Shown here: positions 18,070 through 25,419 of the stretch, piece by piece
Numbering within the stretch: the first letter of the stretch is position 1
How the letters are laid out: every line of letters starts with the position of its first letter
NCBI RefSeq assembly: GCF_000764645.1
Contig: NZ_JRGK01000286.1
Span: 62,001-126,000, forward strand
Length of the DNA stretch: 64,000 bases
Origin: Aeromonas finlandensis
GTDB lineage: Bacteria; Pseudomonadota; Gammaproteobacteria; Enterobacterales; Aeromonadaceae
Direction: 5' to 3'
The notes under the pieces: model-generated
Database searches by the model: none
The model's input: only the letters and a program-made list of their open reading frames with translations
What the model was told of the DNA's origin: nothing
Made by a program: the position numbers and the translations under genes

Positions 18070-18483
18070 TTACTCTCTGCTGGTCAAGTGGCGCAAGCTG
18101 GCCAGCTCGTCCATCTGTCGCTGATCCCGCCGTTCCTGCAGTTGACGAGCCAGACCATCACGTCTGGCCAGCAAGAGTTCCAACCCCTTGACCCGTCCAA
18201 ACTGCCGGACCAGCTCCCCTTCATGGCGCTCAAGGTCCAGTCTGGCCAACGCCGATTGCTGCACCTGATGGGAGAGCAAACGGCGCAACTGGCCATCCAT
18301 CTTTTGCTTGTTCTGCCATAGCAACGGATGAAACTGGTCGGAACCGGGCCGCAGCGAGGCGATGACATCCTGCAATTTTTGCGCGCGTTGCTCTTCCCGC
18401 AACGCCAGCTCCCGCAAGCGCTGACGCTCCGAGCCAAGACTCTCAAGCGCTTCCTGTTGCAACCCCAGATAAGACTTCAGCAT
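18070..18483 (-). CDS. fliJ: Lateral flagellar export chaperone-escort FliJ
   Basis: A 137-aa coiled-coil protein rich in Arg, Glu, Leu and Gln with the FliJ heptad pattern (EALESLGSERQRLRELALRE, then LERHEGELVRQFGRVKGLEL). FliJ links the FliI ATPase to FlhA, like the central stalk of an F-type ATPase. It is the last gene of the lafK-fliEFGHIJ operon. Confidence 0.87.
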   Translation of the reverse strand: MLKSYLGLQQEALESLGSERQRLRELALREEQRAQKLQDVIASLRPGSDQFHPLLWQNKQKMDGQLRRLLSHQVQQSALARLDLERHEGELVRQFGRVKGLELLLARRDGLARQLQERRDQRQMDELASLRHLTSRE

Positions 18484-18492
18484 AACGAATCC

Positions 18493-19824
18493 TTACCCCT
18501 GCCCCAGCACCTGCTTGAGACCGACCATTACCTGTTCAAAGGCCATCTCTTCATGCAACCCCTGCTGCAAGAACGCAGCAATCCCCGGATAACGCTGAAC
18601 AGCTTCATCCATCTGCGGGTCAGCCCCCGGCTGATAACCCCCCAGCGGCAACAACTCCCGTACCTGCTGGTAGCGCCCCCACAACTGGCGCAACGTCACC
18701 GCCAACTGTTGCCATTCGGCAGGCACGACCTGTGGCATGACCCGACTCACCGAGGCTCCGATATCGATAGCGGGATAGTGCCCCTCTTCCGCCAGACGGC
18801 GGGTCAATACGATATGACCATCGAGAATGGCGCGCGCCGCATCGACCACCGGATCCTGCTGATCATCCCCTTCCGCCAGCACGGTATAAAAGGCACTCAG
18901 GCTGCCATCCGGATGTGTGCCGTTACCGGCACGTTCCACCAGCTGGGTCAGCATGCTGAATACCGAGGGCGGATAGCCCCTGGTCGCCGGGGGCTCACCG
19001 ATGGCAAGCGCAATTTCACGCTGTGCCTGGGCATAACGGGTCAGGGAATCCATCAGCAACAGCACATCCTGCCCCTGCTCACGGAAATACTCGGCAATCC
19101 GGTGGCATAGCTGGGCGGCTCGTAATCGCATCAGCGGCGATTGATCGGCAGGCGCCGCAATGACCACGGCGCGAGCCAGACCTTCGGCACCCAGACTGTG
19201 TTCGATGAATTCGCGCACCTCACGGCCCCGCTCACCAATCAGACCCACCACCACAATCTGGGCGGCGGTATTACGGGTCATCATGCCGAGCAACATACTC
19301 TTGCCGACACCCGAGCCAGCAAACAGGCCCAAACGCTGACCCTTGCCGACCGTCAGCAGACCATTGATGGCGCGGATACCCACATCCAGTGGCTCACGTA
19401 CCGGGGTTCGCAACAGGGGATTTGGCGGAAGCGCAAACAGAGGCACGCTGTCACCGGCCTCCGGTAACGGCCGCCCGTCGAGCGGCTGCAGCAACCCATC
19501 GAGCACCCGCCCCAAAAGATGGGGGCCGATCCGAACCGTCTCTTCACCATCGATCGGTTCAACCTGTGCGCCAGCATAGAGTCCGCTCATCGGCTGCAGC
19601 GGCATCAGGTAAGAGATATCCCGGTTAAAACCGACTACCTCGGCCAGCAGGGGGGCGCCACCTGCCGTGCTGACACGGCAACGTTGCCCCATCACCAGCT
19701 GGCAACCGACAACCTCCAGGGTCAGGCCGGTCACTCGCACCAACCTGCCATAACGACGAAACGCGGGCAACTCATCCAGATTGTCCAGCGCACTGGTCAG
19801 TGCCTGCTGCAGGGCATCATGCAT
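18493..19824 (-). CDS. fliI: Lateral flagellum-specific export ATPase FliI
   Basis: A 443-aa F1-beta-like ATPase. Walker A is AGSGVGKS at residues 170-177, then the FliI/YscN motifs (LIGERGREVREFIEHSLG, DSLTRYAQAQREIALAIGEP, YPPSVFSMLTQLVERAG). It powers unloading of substrates at the export gate. It overlaps fliH by 8 nt. Confidence 0.96.
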   Translation of the reverse strand: MHDALQQALTSALDNLDELPAFRRYGRLVRVTGLTLEVVGCQLVMGQRCRVSTAGGAPLLAEVVGFNRDISYLMPLQPMSGLYAGAQVEPIDGEETVRIGPHLLGRVLDGLLQPLDGRPLPEAGDSVPLFALPPNPLLRTPVREPLDVGIRAINGLLTVGKGQRLGLFAGSGVGKSMLLGMMTRNTAAQIVVVGLIGERGREVREFIEHSLGAEGLARAVVIAAPADQSPLMRLRAAQLCHRIAEYFREQGQDVLLLMDSLTRYAQAQREIALAIGEPPATRGYPPSVFSMLTQLVERAGNGTHPDGSLSAFYTVLAEGDDQQDPVVDAARAILDGHIVLTRRLAEEGHYPAIDIGASVSRVMPQVVPAEWQQLAVTLRQLWGRYQQVRELLPLGGYQPGADPQMDEAVQRYPGIAAFLQQGLHEEMAFEQVMVGLKQVLGQG

Positions 19825-20509
19825 CTTGTAGCACTTCCAGTGAACTGTTGAGCTGTTCGATACAGGTTGCCAAGCGGGCGCTGGTATTCACCTCGACCAC
19901 TGCCGCACTGGTTTCGATGCGGGCATCGCCCACCCCGAGCGCAGCATCAACTTGCAATGGCCACCCTTCACAGCGAGTGACCCCCTGCTCGGCAAGCCGT
20001 TGCTTGTCCTCTTCGTTGAGGTAGATAACCAACGCTTCCGATTCGGCAGGCAGAGTGGCCAGTGCCTGCTCGACCTGATGCAACACTTGCTGTGGGTTAA
20101 GGGTGAACTCCGCCATGATGACCCGTTTGGCCACCTGCGCCACCAGTTGGGCCAGCAACTCCTTCTGCTGAACCATCCGGGCCCGACTCAGCGATTCCCA
20201 CTGCGCCTGCAGCTTGGCAAACGGTGCCATCGCCTGCTCAAAGGCTGCTCGCCCCTCCGCAAGACCCTGAGCAAAACCGCGGGTTTGTCCCTGCTGCAAT
20301 CCGGTACTCTCCCCCTCCTGCAGACCGCTGCTCAATCCCTGCTGATAACCGGACTGATAGCCTTCATCATGTCCCTGCTCCAGTCCCTGCTGGTAACCAT
20401 ATTCAAACTGTTCCTGCTGACTCTGGGCCTCTTCCCCACTCTGACCCAGAGCAGGGAAACGGTATAGTCGGGGCACGCCAGGCACCAATTTACGCACATT
20501 GTGACTCAT
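19817..20509 (-). CDS. fliH: Lateral export ATPase regulator FliH
   Basis: A 230-aa FliH. Residues 38-86 contain thirteen glycines at exact four-residue spacing (GxxxG repeat), the well-known FliH helix-packing motif, here unusually long and regular. The C-terminal domain (QLVAQVAKRVIMAEFTLNPQ onward) is FliH/YscL-like. It forms the peripheral stalk and negatively regulates FliI. It overlaps fliI by 8 nt. Confidence 0.93.
   Translation of the reverse strand: MSHNVRKLVPGVPRLYRFPALGQSGEEAQSQQEQFEYGYQQGLEQGHDEGYQSGYQQGLSSGLQEGESTGLQQGQTRGFAQGLAEGRAAFEQAMAPFAKLQAQWESLSRARMVQQKELLAQLVAQVAKRVIMAEFTLNPQQVLHQVEQALATLPAESEALVIYLNEEDKQRLAEQGVTRCEGWPLQVDAALGVGDARIETSAAVVEVNTSARLATCIEQLNSSLEVLQDA
20252..20398 (-). 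repeat. 13-fold GxxxG-encoding repeat within fliH
   Basis: This stretch encodes glycine at every fourth residue from 38 to 86 of FliH, with Gln, Glu, Ser and Tyr between. The DNA shows a degenerate 12-nt periodicity. Length of such tracts is known to vary between FliH proteins. Confidence 0.85.
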
Positions 20510-20521
20510 ACGTGCCTCCTG

Positions 20522-21550
20522 TTAGCTGACGGTGGGCTCTTCGAACAACTGGAACTCGATCTCGCCCTGCTGCACCATTTCGCGCACCAGTTGCATGACC
20601 TCTTCTCGCGCCTGCTCGACCTTGCGTAAAGAGACGCTGCCCTTGTCCTGGATCTGTTCGTCCAGAGCCTGAGCCATCCGCTTTGGCATGGCGCCCATAA
20701 TAACTTTGCGGAAACTGGTGTCGGTGTTCTTGAGGGCCAACGCCAGCAGTTCGCCTGGCAGCTCCTGCACCAGCCGCCGCAGGGTCTCGTCGGGCTGACG
20801 ACGCAGCGCCATGAAGTCGAACATATTCTTCTCTATCTTCTGCGCGACCTCATCATCGTGTTCGCGCAGCAGTGAAAGCATCTGCTCTTTGTCACCCTGA
20901 TAGCGGTTGAGGATATCGGCCACCTGTCGCACCCCGTCCACCTTGGCACCTGATTGATCCGCCACATAGGCGAGACAACGCTCCAGTGTCAACCTGAGCT
21001 CTCCCAGCACATGTTCACTGACACTGCTGAGGCCAGCGACGCGCACCAACAGATCGTCATGCACCGAACCGGGCAACGCATCAAGCACGGCAGACGCCGT
21101 CTGGGGAGGCAAAAATGCCAGCAGCACAGCCTGCATCTGGGGATGCTCATTGCGGAAGAAGCGGGCCAATACATCGGCAGGGACCCATTGCAAACGCTGG
21201 ATATCCTGGCTCATCACATCGCCATACAGGCTGTCGAGCAGACTGCGGGAGAGCCGTTGACCCAACGCAAGATCCAGCGTCTGTTCCAGATACTCCCGCG
21301 AAGCACTGCCAATCCCGCTCTGCTCGCGGTATTGATTGAAAAACTGTTGCAACGTCCATTTCGCCTCGATCGCACTGACCCCCGAGAGGACAGCCATCTG
21401 GGAGATCAACCGCTGCACCTCGTCGCGGGAGAGCTTTTGCATCACCTTGGCAGCAGACTCGGTCCCCATGCTCAGCAGCAAAATGGCGGCCTTTTCAAGG
21501 TTGTCGATCTCGATATCGACGGCACTCTGATTCATGTTAACGCTGTTCAT
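20522..21550 (-). CDS. fliG: Lateral flagellar motor switch protein FliG
   Basis: A 342-aa FliG with N, middle and C domains. Recognisable are NLEKAAILLLSMGTESAAKV, the EHPQ motif (RNEHPQMQAVLLAFLPP) and the C-terminal torque helix region with charged residues (MFDFMALRRQPDETLRRLVQ). It forms the rotor ring that contacts the stator. The start overlaps the fliF stop by 14 nt. Confidence 0.95.
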   Translation of the reverse strand: MNSVNMNQSAVDIEIDNLEKAAILLLSMGTESAAKVMQKLSRDEVQRLISQMAVLSGVSAIEAKWTLQQFFNQYREQSGIGSASREYLEQTLDLALGQRLSRSLLDSLYGDVMSQDIQRLQWVPADVLARFFRNEHPQMQAVLLAFLPPQTASAVLDALPGSVHDDLLVRVAGLSSVSEHVLGELRLTLERCLAYVADQSGAKVDGVRQVADILNRYQGDKEQMLSLLREHDDEVAQKIEKNMFDFMALRRQPDETLRRLVQELPGELLALALKNTDTSFRKVIMGAMPKRMAQALDEQIQDKGSVSLRKVEQAREEVMQLVREMVQQGEIEFQLFEEPTVS

Positions 21551-23279
21551 TGCTGCTCACCCACGCTCTGACAACCTCCGCCACCCGGGCGGTATCTTTT
21601 TCAACCAGCAACTGCAAATGCTTGAGTTGCACCTCCAGTTCAGATCCCGGCTCTGGCAGTGATGCCATATCCAGCGAAGAGAACTGTGGCTCTGCCCTGT
21701 TATCCGCCCGGATCAGGCCATTTGACAGTGCTGCAGCCAGATGAGTGTCATCGTCACTACGAATGGACAACCCAACCGTCGGCTCCAGCTCTTCATCCGC
21801 CTCATTGACTTCCATATCCGGCTGTTGCTGGGTACGGACCAAATGTTTCACCAACGGACGAATACCGAAGAAGACCAGCGTCAGGCCAAGCAAACCGCCG
21901 ACCAGATAACGCAAGGAGTCTTGCCAGTACGTGCTTTCCCACCAGCCGGATTCGGGTGCAACTACCGGTACCGCGCCATTGAAATCAAAGGCCTGCAGAC
22001 TGAGCTGATCCCCGCGCGTCTCGTCGAAACCGACCGCACGCTCCACCATCTGACGGATCTGTGCCAGTTGCTCGGCACTCCAGCCACCTTTGGGCGCTAT
22101 CTGCTGGTTCAGCAGAATGGACACGTTAATTCGCTCCAAACGTCCCTGTTGGTAACGGGTGTGCACTATGGTGCGACTGTTTTCGTATTGCTTGCTGGCC
22201 TCCTGACGCTCGGTGCGAGTGTCATTGTGTTGTGAGACTTCGTTACCTTTGGCTGTACCGGCCTTTTCATCCGTTGGCGCCGTCTCGGGCGGACGGTTGG
22301 AGAGCGCACCTGGGATCCCCATCGCCAACGCATCGACCGTCTTGTCCGATTTGTTTGACTCACTAGTCACCACACCCTGCGGATCAAGCTGCTGCTGGGT
22401 CTCTTCAACGGCGTTGAAGTTAACGTCTGCCGCAATCTGCACCTTGAAATTGGGACTGCCCAGCATGGGGTAGAGCATGTCGTTGGCACGCTGGCGGATG
22501 TATTGCTCCAGCTTGCGGACATACTCCATCTGCTGGACGCTCTGCTTGCCAAAGCCTGCCTTGTCACCCAATTCGGCGCTCAGCAGCTGACCGGCTTGAT
22601 CCACCACAGTGACGGCACCGGGCTTCATCCCCGAAATGCTGCCCGCGACCAGATTGGCGATCGCCTCGACCTGGCCTGTCTCGATGGATTGGCCCGGTTG
22701 CAGGTCGAGCATCACTGACGCACTGGGTTTCTCCTCATCGCGCCCCACAAACAAGGTGCGTTTCGGGATAGCCAAATGGACGCGGGCACTGCGCACCGCA
22801 TCCAGCGCGATGATCGTTCTGGCCAATTCACCTTCCAGGGCATGGCGATAACGTGCCCCTTCCATAAATTCGCTGGTGCCCAAGCCGGTTACGTTGTCCA
22901 GACCTTCCAGGCCGGATGGCATGGCGGCACGCACACCTCGTGCGGCCAGCGCCATTCGCACATGAGCCAGCTGACTCTCTGGCACCAACACCTGACCGGT
23001 GCTCTTTTCCAAACGGAAAGGCACCTGCTCCTTCTCCAGCAACTCCATGATGTTGGCGGTATCGTATAGCTCCTGCTTGCCATACAAGGGGACATAGTTT
23101 TTGCTAGAGGTCCACAGGATCACCACAATGGTGCCAGCGACAATCGCCGCCAATAGAGCAATCGTCAGGATCGATTTGTTGTCACGGGACAGAGTGCGCC
23201 AGTTGCGCAGCCCCTCCTGAAATTTGATCTTGAGCGAATCGGAGGCAGTCCCCTGATGGGATGTTACAAGTTCAGTCAT
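21537..23279 (-). CDS. fliF: Lateral flagellar MS-ring protein FliF
   Basis: A 580-aa MS-ring subunit with transmembrane segments near residues 40-60 and 455-475. Ring-building motifs include LYGKQELYDTANIMELLEKE, MRVALAARG-like LAHVRMALAARGVR, and LEGELARTIIALDAVRSARV. The C-terminal tail that binds FliG is present. It is the base on which rod, C-ring and export gate assemble. Confidence 0.96.
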   Translation of the reverse strand: MTELVTSHQGTASDSLKIKFQEGLRNWRTLSRDNKSILTIALLAAIVAGTIVVILWTSSKNYVPLYGKQELYDTANIMELLEKEQVPFRLEKSTGQVLVPESQLAHVRMALAARGVRAAMPSGLEGLDNVTGLGTSEFMEGARYRHALEGELARTIIALDAVRSARVHLAIPKRTLFVGRDEEKPSASVMLDLQPGQSIETGQVEAIANLVAGSISGMKPGAVTVVDQAGQLLSAELGDKAGFGKQSVQQMEYVRKLEQYIRQRANDMLYPMLGSPNFKVQIAADVNFNAVEETQQQLDPQGVVTSESNKSDKTVDALAMGIPGALSNRPPETAPTDEKAGTAKGNEVSQHNDTRTERQEASKQYENSRTIVHTRYQQGRLERINVSILLNQQIAPKGGWSAEQLAQIRQMVERAVGFDETRGDQLSLQAFDFNGAVPVVAPESGWWESTYWQDSLRYLVGGLLGLTLVFFGIRPLVKHLVRTQQQPDMEVNEADEELEPTVGLSIRSDDDTHLAAALSNGLIRADNRAEPQFSSLDMASLPEPGSELEVQLKHLQLLVEKDTARVAEVVRAWVSSNEQR

Positions 23280-23287
23280 CAGTTACC

Positions 23288-23617
23288 TCAGAGCGGCATG
23301 CGCATGATGTCGTCAAAACCGGTCATCAGCTTGTTGCGCACCTGCATCAAGGCTGAAAAACTCAGGCCCGCTTTCTGACTCGCCACCATGGCGCCCACCA
23401 GATCGTCACTCTGCCCGGCATCGACGGATGCCATCATTTTTGAGGCAATATTCTGCTGTTCATTTACGCGCCCGACCACATCGTGCATGGCATCTGAAAA
23501 CGATGCTTCCGATACATCGCTATTGGATTCGATAGAAGGAGTCTGACTGGCGACACGTTGCATCTCCTGCATCTGTTGCAGTAGCGCCACCTGAGATGGC
23601 ATCATTTGAATCTTCAC
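23288..23617 (-). CDS. fliE: Lateral MS-ring/rod adaptor FliE
   Basis: A FliE of about 109 aa. GTG at 23615-23617 is preferred, with AGGGA 7 nt upstream; the open frame runs to 23680 but inside lafK. The C-terminal FliE motif is clear (GAMVASQKAGLSFSALMQVR, then NKLMTGFDDIMRMPL). It joins the MS ring to the rod. It starts 10 nt after the lafK stop, so it belongs to the lafK operon. Confidence 0.92.
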   Translation of the reverse strand: MKIQMMPSQVALLQQMQEMQRVASQTPSIESNSDVSEASFSDAMHDVVGRVNEQQNIASKMMASVDAGQSDDLVGAMVASQKAGLSFSALMQVRNKLMTGFDDIMRMPL

Positions 23618-23627
23618 TATATTGTCC

Positions 23628-25004
23628 CTATGCTTGAATCTGCTGTTCAATGTCAATGCCGTTCTCACGCATCGCCGCAAGCTTGTAACGCAATGCTCGG
23701 GTCGTCATGCCCAAAGCATCGGCTGTACGGGTACGATGGCCACGAAAGCGGCGCAAGGTCTCTAATACAAATTGGAATTCGGCATTCCGACGGGTTTCAC
23801 TTAACCCCTCAGGAACATGCCATGCGTCTAATGTCACAGTTTCTGGCTCAATGATACAATGCGGTAACATCAAATCGACGGCTTGAATATGCAAACCACG
23901 CGCCATAATTAATGAGCGTTGAATGACATTATCAAGTTCTCGCACATTTCCTGGCCACTCATACGACAACAATAACTGACAGGCACGCTCACTCAGGCGA
24001 TAACCCGGCTGGGATGCATAGCGCTCAATAAAGTAGGTGGCCAGGGGAATGATATCGTCAGGCCGTTCACGCAGGGCTGGCCAGCTCACTGGTAATACAT
24101 CGAGACGATAGAAAAGATCTTCCCTAAATAGGCCATCAGCGACCAATCTGCGCAGATCTTTATTACTGGCAGCAATGATTCTGACATCTAGAAAAATAGT
24201 TTGATTACTGCCAAGGCGCTCAACTTCTTTCTCCTGCAAAACCCTTAATAATTTTGCTTGAAGGTTCAAAGGGAGCTCAGATATTTCATCCAGCAACAGG
24301 GTTCCCCCCTGTGCCAATTCAAACTTGCCCGGTTGGGCGGAGGCAGCTCCGGTAAAGGCGCCTTTATTGTGGCCAAAAAGAATCGACTCCAGCATGGCTT
24401 CTGGAATAGCTGCACAGTTAATAGCCACAAATGGCTTTTCTGCCCTGGCTGACATGTCATGAATATAACGTGCCAACCGCTCTTTACCGGTACCGGATTC
24501 CCCACCAATGAGAATGGTGGCAGACGTTTTAGCCGCTCGTCGAGCCAACTGCAACACCTGCAGACTCATGGGAGAAACGGCGATCAAATTGGGGATCGCC
24601 TGACGAAGGCGCAAGGCACCACGCACCGTATCCAGCAGTTGCTGCTGGCCGAAAGGTTTAACAATATAGTCGATGGCGCCGGCACACATCGCCTCCGCAG
24701 CAATCTCGGCCTGATGCTCATTGACCATAATGACACAATCGAGCCCATCAAACTCACGTAAAATACGTGGCCCAAGCTCAGTCATTGAATCCATATCAAG
24801 CAAAATCAAATTTATATTATTGCCTGCAATAATATTCCTTGATTGTTTGACTGAATTCACACTGGATACATAATAGCCCTCTTCCGATAGAATGGTTTTG
24901 ATATTATTATCATCAGCCGTCGTAGGCTGCATCAATAATATATGTGGAGTAATACTATGACTACACAACCCGTGAGTTGTATTTATAGGTAATCCAGAAA
25001 ACAT
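23628..25004 (-). CDS. lafK: Lateral flagellar sigma-54 activator LafK
   Basis: A 458-aa NtrC-family activator and master regulator of lateral flagella. Residues 20-130 form a receiver-like domain that keeps Asp70 and Lys116 but lacks the N-terminal acidic pair ([10 protein letters not shown]) and has Asn in place of the switch Thr (VIMVNEH), so it is probably not phosphorylated. The AAA+ domain has Walker A (GGESGTGKE, 167-175), GAFTGA (215-220) and LLLDE (236-240). A Fis-type HTH is at the end ([18 protein letters not shown]). It heads the fliE-J operon. Its leader carries a c-di-GMP riboswitch. The 5' part of the gene is AT-rich compared with its neighbours. Confidence 0.95.
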   Translation of the reverse strand: MFSGLPINTTHGLCSHSITPHILLMQPTTADDNNIKTILSEEGYYVSSVNSVKQSRNIIAGNNINLILLDMDSMTELGPRILREFDGLDCVIMVNEHQAEIAAEAMCAGAIDYIVKPFGQQQLLDTVRGALRLRQAIPNLIAVSPMSLQVLQLARRAAKTSATILIGGESGTGKERLARYIHDMSARAEKPFVAINCAAIPEAMLESILFGHNKGAFTGAASAQPGKFELAQGGTLLLDEISELPLNLQAKLLRVLQEKEVERLGSNQTIFLDVRIIAASNKDLRRLVADGLFREDLFYRLDVLPVSWPALRERPDDIIPLATYFIERYASQPGYRLSERACQLLLSYEWPGNVRELDNVIQRSLIMARGLHIQAVDLMLPHCIIEPETVTLDAWHVPEGLSETRRNAEFQFVLETLRRFRGHRTRTADALGMTTRALRYKLAAMRENGIDIEQQIQA

Positions 25005-25082
25005 AGGAATCTGACACCTGCGACTGTGGATAAAACAATCAATCGATCAATGTGAAGAGTCAGAATCATGAACGCTATACAA

Positions 25083-25108
25083 GATCGCACTGAATCAACA
25101 GTGCGATC
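25083..25108 (-). terminator. Terminator-like hairpin in lafK leader
   Basis: A perfect 10-bp stem (25083-25092 with 25099-25108) and a 6-nt loop, about 38 nt downstream of the riboswitch in the lafK transcript. The bases after it on the minus strand (TTGTATAG) are a weak T tract. It may be a conditional terminator or mRNA stabiliser controlled by the riboswitch. Confidence 0.55.
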
Positions 25109-25145
25109 CTATATCGATGTTGTAACAAGGATATGTCTAAATACA

Positions 25146-25240
25146 CCTTGGTAACCCCGCTATCATTAGCTTTCCCGCTTTTAGACCGGAGGCTTTGCGT
25201 CCTGACTTTTCAGTTCAGTTTGCCATTATCATGTGATAGT
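25146..25240 (-). ncRNA. GEMM-I cyclic di-GMP riboswitch in the lafK leader
   Basis: On the minus strand the RNA shows GGCAAAC, a P2 stem closed by a GAAA tetraloop (CTGAACT/GAAA/AGTCAG with one bulged A), the invariant linker GACGCAAAGCC, TCCGGTCTAAA (tetraloop receptor side), and a 3' TAGCGGGGTTACC block. These are the conserved parts of GEMM-I, and the order and spacing match the V. cholerae Vc2 RNA closely. It senses cyclic di-GMP. It lies 140-240 nt upstream of the lafK start codon, on the same strand and with no gene between. Confidence 0.95.
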
Positions 25241-25255
25241 CCATCTCTGGACGGC

Positions 25256-25280
25256 ACGACCAAATTTTACAATTGGTCGT
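25256..25280. repeat. 8-bp palindrome upstream of the lafK riboswitch
   Basis: ACGACCAA (25256-25263) is mirrored by TTGGTCGT (25273-25280) around a 9-nt AT-rich centre. It lies just upstream of the riboswitch, downstream of the candidate -10. It could be an operator or a stem in the 5' end of the transcript. Confidence 0.6.
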
Positions 25281-25301
25281 TGAATACACACTCATTGTTA
25301 T

Positions 25302-25337
25302 AAACAATATTATTGACTTAACACTGCGTCAATAATA
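25302..25337 (-). promoter_or_regulatory. Candidate lafK promoter overlapping a 10-bp palindrome
   Basis: TATTATTGAC (25308-25317) and GTCAATAATA (25328-25337) form a perfect inverted repeat with a 10-nt centre. Read on the minus strand, the right half includes TTGACG, followed after 17 nt by TATTGT, a plausible sigma-70 pair whose spacer contains the other half-site. The layout suits a repressor or activator site, but the factor is unknown. Confidence 0.45.
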
Positions 25338-25372
25338 GTCACATCATATAATATCTATTCGGCAATTCAAGC

Positions 25373-25395
25373 GGAAGTGCGGAAAAAACACTTCC
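25373..25395 (-). terminator. Hairpin downstream of flhA
   Basis: GGAAGTG (25373-25379) pairs with CACTTCC (25389-25395); the loop on the minus strand is T-rich. It lies 25 nt after the flhA stop. There is no T tract after the stem, so termination here is uncertain. Confidence 0.4.
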
Positions 25396-25419
25396 ATTCA
25401 GGATATATATTCACAGTAA

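Larger units (their letters stand above)
25005..25419 (-). promoter_or_regulatory. Long AT-rich leader/promoter region of lafK
   Basis: A 415-nt spacer between flhA and lafK without a gene. From right to left it holds a hairpin after flhA, a 10-bp palindrome overlapping a candidate promoter, an 8-bp palindrome, a GEMM-I riboswitch, and a hairpin that could be its expression platform. It is far more AT-rich than neighbouring DNA, apart from the riboswitch. Confidence 0.85.

Noticed and set aside
25121-25130. Possible short leader peptide in the lafK leader
   Set aside because: No open frame with a credible start and ribosome-binding site was found; the segment is better explained as riboswitch platform.
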